This document shows, one piece after another, positions 60,856-64,000 of a stretch of 64,000 bases of DNA (position 1 is the stretch's first letter; each line of letters opens with the position of its first letter). A program made the translations under genes and the position numbers. The notes beneath the pieces were generated by a model, which was given only the letters and a program-made list of their open reading frames with translations, was not told where the DNA came from and did not search any database. The stretch is from an uncultured Pelagibacteraceae bacterium (lineage in GTDB: Bacteria; Pseudomonadota; Alphaproteobacteria; Pelagibacterales; Pelagibacteraceae). The stretch covers positions 1 to 64,000 of the forward strand of contig CACPPK010000001.1 of NCBI GenBank assembly GCA_902635845.1, in the 5' to 3' direction.

Positions 60856-62020
60856 TTACTTCAAACTCTTTTATAAAGACTTGATCAGGATTAATTCCTA
60901 TACCCACATTATCTGTTACTGATGCAAAACCATTTTTGTTTTTAACTTGCTCTAAAATTGAAAATTCTTCTTTTGGCAAATCTGTGATAAAAATATTTTT
61001 TTCTGTTGTATCAAACTCAAGCATAGATTTAGATGGAAATAGTCCGCCTGGCATATCTGGTTGTGCTGTCAACAAATGAAGGTTAACCGCAATACTAACT
61101 GCAGAACCCCATACATGATTAATTACTGGTATAAAATTTGCTTGAGCTAATGCTGCAACTTTTAAATACTCCGTAATTCCACCTAGTCCACAAACCTCTG
61201 GTTGAGCTATATCAATACATTTATTAGATATTAATTTGTTCCAACCATATTTGGTAAATTCAGCCTCTCCTCCTGCAATGCTAGTAGAGATTTTTTGTTT
61301 TAATTCTCTGTAACCCTCATAATCTTCAGGGGCAACAGGTTCTTCAAACCAATAAATATCTAGTTCGTCTAAACCTTTTCCAACATAAAGAGCATCTTTC
61401 AAATTATAAGCGTGGTTGGCATCAACCATTAATTTAAAATCTTTTCCAACAGAGTCTCTTACAGACTGAACCAACTTTAAATCTTCTTTTGGACCTAATC
61501 CAACTTTCATTTTCATAGCTTTAAAATTTTTAGATTTTATTTGCTTAGACTCTTCTTTGAACAAGTCGACCAATTCATCGACTGATTTTTTTTGTAACAT
61601 CATTCCGTACCCATAAACAGGAATGTTGTTATTACATTTACCACCAACAAGCTGATAAAGAGGAGAGTTTGTTTTCTTTCCAAGAATATCCCATAAAGCA
61701 ATATCTACACCTGATAATGCTTGTATTGGCATGCCCTTTTGACCACTATCTCTTAAAAGATTGTATACTTTTTGCCAGATATGTTCTTTATTTAAAGGGT
61801 CTTCGCCAATTACTAAAGGCTGAATAACCTTTTCAACAATAAACTTGTTAGCTAAAGCTATATTTCCAGGACCAAAACATTCACCCCAACCCGTTATTCC
61901 TTCGTCTGTTTGAACTTCAACTAGATGAGCTGTACGATGTTTGTAATATTGTTGTGAATAACCAAGTTCTTTTTCTAACTCATATCTAAGTACATGACTT
62001 TTAATAGAAGTTATTTTCAC
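60848..62020 (-). CDS. Enolase-superfamily sugar-acid dehydratase
   Basis: A 390-aa mandelate-racemase-type enzyme. AMKMKVGLG (KxK base), MVDANHAYN, WFEEPVAPED and AGGEAEFTKYG give the metal ligands Asp, Glu and Glu, and INHVWGSAV holds the second His. That set suits acid-sugar dehydratases. It would convert an aldonate such as a fuconate, rhamnonate or related acid to its 2-keto-3-deoxy form. The specificity cannot be read from sequence alone. Confidence 0.87.
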   Translation of the reverse strand: MKITSIKSHVLRYELEKELGYSQQYYKHRTAHLVEVQTDEGITGWGECFGPGNIALANKFIVEKVIQPLVIGEDPLNKEHIWQKVYNLLRDSGQKGMPIQALSGVDIALWDILGKKTNSPLYQLVGGKCNNNIPVYGYGMMLQKKSVDELVDLFKEESKQIKSKNFKAMKMKVGLGPKEDLKLVQSVRDSVGKDFKLMVDANHAYNLKDALYVGKGLDELDIYWFEEPVAPEDYEGYRELKQKISTSIAGGEAEFTKYGWNKLISNKCIDIAQPEVCGLGGITEYLKVAALAQANFIPVINHVWGSAVSIAVNLHLLTAQPDMPGGLFPSKSMLEFDTTEKNIFITDLPKEEFSILEQVKNKNGFASVTDNVGIGINPDQVFIKEFEVNE

Positions 62021-62026
62021 AATTAA

Positions 62027-62869
62027 TTATAAAGCAACTACCTTAGAGTTTTGCTCTCCTAAATTTTCAATTGATAATTTCATAGTATCACCTGCTTTTA
62101 AGAATTGTTGAGGTTTCATTCCCATACCAACTCCTGGGGGTGTTCCAGTTGTAATTATATCACCTGCTTGAAGAGACATATATTTACTCAAATAAGAAAC
62201 AATTACATCGACATTAAATATCATTGTACTTGTATTACCTGTTTGCATTCTTTTTCCATTAACATCTAAACTCATCTTTAAATTGTTAACGTCTGCAATT
62301 TCATCTTTAGTAACAAAGTAAGGGCCGATTGGTCCATAAGTGTCGTGAGATTTTCCTTTAACCCATTGACCCATTTTTTCAATTTGCCATTCTCTTTCAC
62401 TTACATCATTAACCAAACAATAACCTAAAATATGATCTTGAGCTTGGCTTTCAGAAATATGTTTTGTTTCTTTTCCGATAATAATTCCAAGTTCAACTTC
62501 CCAGTCTAATTTTTTAGATCCAGAAACTATTTCAACGTCATCATTAGGTCCAACTATACAACTAGTAGCTTTCATAAAAACTATTGGTTCAGAAGGTACA
62601 TCAGCTCCAGTTTCAGCAGCATGATCAGAATAATTTAGTCCAATTGCAACAAATTTACCTGGCTTAGTAATACAAGATCCAATACGATCACTTGCTGATA
62701 ATTCTGGTAAAGATGATAAATCAGCACTTTGTAATTTAGAAATAGTTTCAAAATTTAAATGATCAGGATTTAAATCTTTAACATGAGAACTTATATCTCT
62801 GATTTTGCCATCTTTATCTAAAACTGCTGGCTTTTCGCTTCCTTTTTGTCCTACTCTTAATAGTTTCAT
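62027..62869 (-). CDS. FAH-family 2,4-diketo-3-deoxy sugar acid hydrolase
   Basis: A 280-aa fumarylacetoacetase-fold hydrolase. FVAIGLNYSDHAAETGADVP, the metal residues in LDWEVELGIIIGKE and VNDVSEREWQ, GKSHDTYGPIGP and ITTGTPPGVGMGMKP are the signature of the UGL/LRA6 branch. In this operon it should cleave 2,4-diketo-3-deoxy-L-rhamnonate/fuconate, made by the neighbouring SDR, to pyruvate and lactate. It lies 6 bases upstream of the dehydratase gene. Confidence 0.87.
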   Translation of the reverse strand: MKLLRVGQKGSEKPAVLDKDGKIRDISSHVKDLNPDHLNFETISKLQSADLSSLPELSASDRIGSCITKPGKFVAIGLNYSDHAAETGADVPSEPIVFMKATSCIVGPNDDVEIVSGSKKLDWEVELGIIIGKETKHISESQAQDHILGYCLVNDVSEREWQIEKMGQWVKGKSHDTYGPIGPYFVTKDEIADVNNLKMSLDVNGKRMQTGNTSTMIFNVDVIVSYLSKYMSLQAGDIITTGTPPGVGMGMKPQQFLKAGDTMKLSIENLGEQNSKVVAL

Positions 62870-62890
62870 ATTTATCCTTTTGTTATTTAA

Positions 62891-63634
62891 TTATATTGAA
62901 ATTCCACCATCAACATGAATTGTACTTCCTGTTGTAAATTTTGCATCATCGCTAGCTAAATAAACAGCCACAGCTGCTATTTCTTCTGCTGTACCTAATC
63001 TTCCCATAGGTTGTCTTGCTATAAAATCTTTTTTTGCTTGAACGGGGTCTGGACTTTGATTTACCCTATCTTGCCAAGAGGGTGAATAAACAGTACCTGG
63101 CGCAATTGAATTACATCTAATATTTTGTTTAACAAAATCTGCAGCGATAGCTTTTGTTAAACCAATCACCGCACCCTTTGTTGTTCCGTAAACAAATCTA
63201 TTCGGAAAACCTTTAAAGCTAGATGCACATGAAGATATATTAATAATACTTCCACCATTCTGTTTAATCATTATAGGTAAAATAGCTTTGCACATAAAGT
63301 ACATCGACTTAACATTTACATTAGAAGAAAAATCCCAATCTTTTTCATCACATTCCAATATTGTTCCATGATGAACAAATCCAACAGCATTAAATAAAAC
63401 ATCAATTCCATCTAAAGTTTTAGTAAACTCTAAAATTGCATTATTATCTGTTGAGTCTAACTTTTGAACTTTAATCTCAGGATATTCTTTGTTTAAATCA
63501 GCTAAAGTTTTATCATTTAAATCAGTAGCAATTACATGAGCGCCCTCTTTATGAAATGCTATTGCTGTTGCTTTTCCAATTCCTTGTCCTGCTGCCGTTA
63601 CGAGAATTTTTTTGCCTTCTAATCTTCCACTCAT
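62891..63634 (-). CDS. SDR oxidoreductase, 2-keto-3-deoxy-fuconate dehydrogenase-like
   Basis: A 247-aa short-chain dehydrogenase. VTAAGQGIGKATA binds NAD, NAVGFVHHGTILECDEKDWDFS and SSCASSFKGFPNRFVYGTTKGAV hold the Ser, Tyr and Lys of the active site. It resembles human DHRS6/BDH2 and bacterial 2-keto-3-deoxy-L-fuconate dehydrogenases (the HHGT..EKDWDFS stretch). With the FAH hydrolase this gives the last two steps of non-phosphorylative deoxy-sugar breakdown. Its ATG overlaps the previous stop by 4 bases. Confidence 0.87.
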   Translation of the reverse strand: MSGRLEGKKILVTAAGQGIGKATAIAFHKEGAHVIATDLNDKTLADLNKEYPEIKVQKLDSTDNNAILEFTKTLDGIDVLFNAVGFVHHGTILECDEKDWDFSSNVNVKSMYFMCKAILPIMIKQNGGSIINISSCASSFKGFPNRFVYGTTKGAVIGLTKAIAADFVKQNIRCNSIAPGTVYSPSWQDRVNQSPDPVQAKKDFIARQPMGRLGTAEEIAAVAVYLASDDAKFTTGSTIHVDGGISI

Positions 63635-64000
63635 TTTTTATTTATCCTTTCGATTTCATTATAAAGTGAACTATGATCAGTGTTTCCATGACCATTATCG
63701 ACAAGAGTTTTATACATTTCTTTCACTAAATTTGAAATAGGTAAATGTGTATTATATGAATTTGCACACTCTAAAATGTTATTCATATCTTTTAAATGGG
63801 TAAAAGTTTTACCTTTTGGAGTAAAATCTTTATCTATCATTCTTTTTCCATGAGTTTGTAAAATTTTACTATCCGCCCAACCTCCAGAAAGAGCTTTAAT
63901 TAATTTTACTGGATCAGCTCCAGCTTTTTCACATAAGGTTATCGCCTCCGCAACCGCTCCTATGGTAACCCCTACCACAATTTGATTTGCTAACTTTGAA
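63631..64000 (-). CDS. 3-hydroxyisobutyrate dehydrogenase-family protein, C-terminal part
   Basis: Partial gene: the N-terminus lies beyond the window, and the visible part is the last ~123 residues. SKLANQIVVGVTIGAVAEAITLCEKAGADP is the all-alpha domain of 3-hydroxyisobutyrate/tartronate-semialdehyde reductases, with the catalytic Lys in this KLANQ segment. It overlaps the SDR gene by 4 bases and begins this visible part of the operon. Substrate unknown. Confidence 0.82.
   Translation of the reverse strand, partial: SKLANQIVVGVTIGAVAEAITLCEKAGADPVKLIKALSGGWADSKILQTHGKRMIDKDFTPKGKTFTHLKDMNNILECANSYNTHLPISNLVKEMYKTLVDNGHGNTDHSSLYNEIERINKK

Noticed and set aside
1-64000. CRISPR array, prophage, transposon or rRNA operon
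   Set aside because: No regularly spaced repeats, transposase or integrase genes, phage structural genes or rRNA-like sequence were seen in reading the window.

Overview
The window reads as a streamlined, A+T-rich (about 70% by eye) alphaproteobacterial chromosome of the SAR11/Pelagibacter type. The signs are AGA/TTA-biased codons, very short spacers, many 1-11 base overlaps, one substrate-binding protein (SBP) per transporter, and many importers for amino acids, taurine, betaine, sugars and organic acids. No rRNA, insertion sequence, prophage or CRISPR array was seen. No gap between genes exceeds about 205 bases.

Layout. 1-1432: end of an amino-acid ABC importer. 1492-10801: a polyamine / methylthioadenosine (MTA) / purine salvage island: FucA-type aldolase and a fused SpeD-SpeE, a frameshifted TrpB2-like gene, a DUF1015 gene, an mtnP-hydrolase-mtnA operon, apt, guaC and a purine phosphoribosyltransferase placed 6 bases behind a tRNA-Met. 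The enzymes fit a route from MTA to DHAP. 11212-20066: a dehydrogenase-GcvT fusion, alanine dehydrogenase and omega-amino-acid aminotransferase, divergent from a TauABC-type importer (taurine or methylated-amine theme). 20086-26863: a TRAP importer divergent from aldehyde dehydrogenase, epoxide hydrolase and Ldh2-type dehydrogenase. DctM is compositionally foreign. 27166-28973: a regulator with a duplicated helical-plus-winged-helix unit, and a BASS-family carrier.

29127-35693: an AfuA-type ABC importer followed by a phosphate acyltransferase and an HpsN-like dehydrogenase. 35690-41971: a GH63-like glycosidase with a sugar/osmolyte ABC importer. 41997-46948: hydrolase, LysE exporter and ProXWV betaine importer. 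47057-49534: VOC protein, cysE-cysK and a membrane protein. 49687-53095: a run of very small proteins ending in two SMR-fold proteins, both without the essential TM1 glutamate. 53074-59969: DUF952, DUF924, an inositol-phosphatase-family protein, a BBOX-like dioxygenase, a flavodoxin-like reductase, CcdA and PEP carboxylase. 59944-64000: a deoxy-sugar-acid catabolic operon running off the window.

Three patterns cross gene boundaries. Each of the six SBP genes is followed by a stem-loop before the next transporter gene. Two catabolic/transport promoter regions share an almost identical 22-23 base site. Several ABC permeases carry large extra non-core domains. The strongest leads are the MTA-to-DHAP island, the SMR pair, the tRNA-mRNA junction, the shared operator, the duplicated regulator and the DctM codon anomaly.
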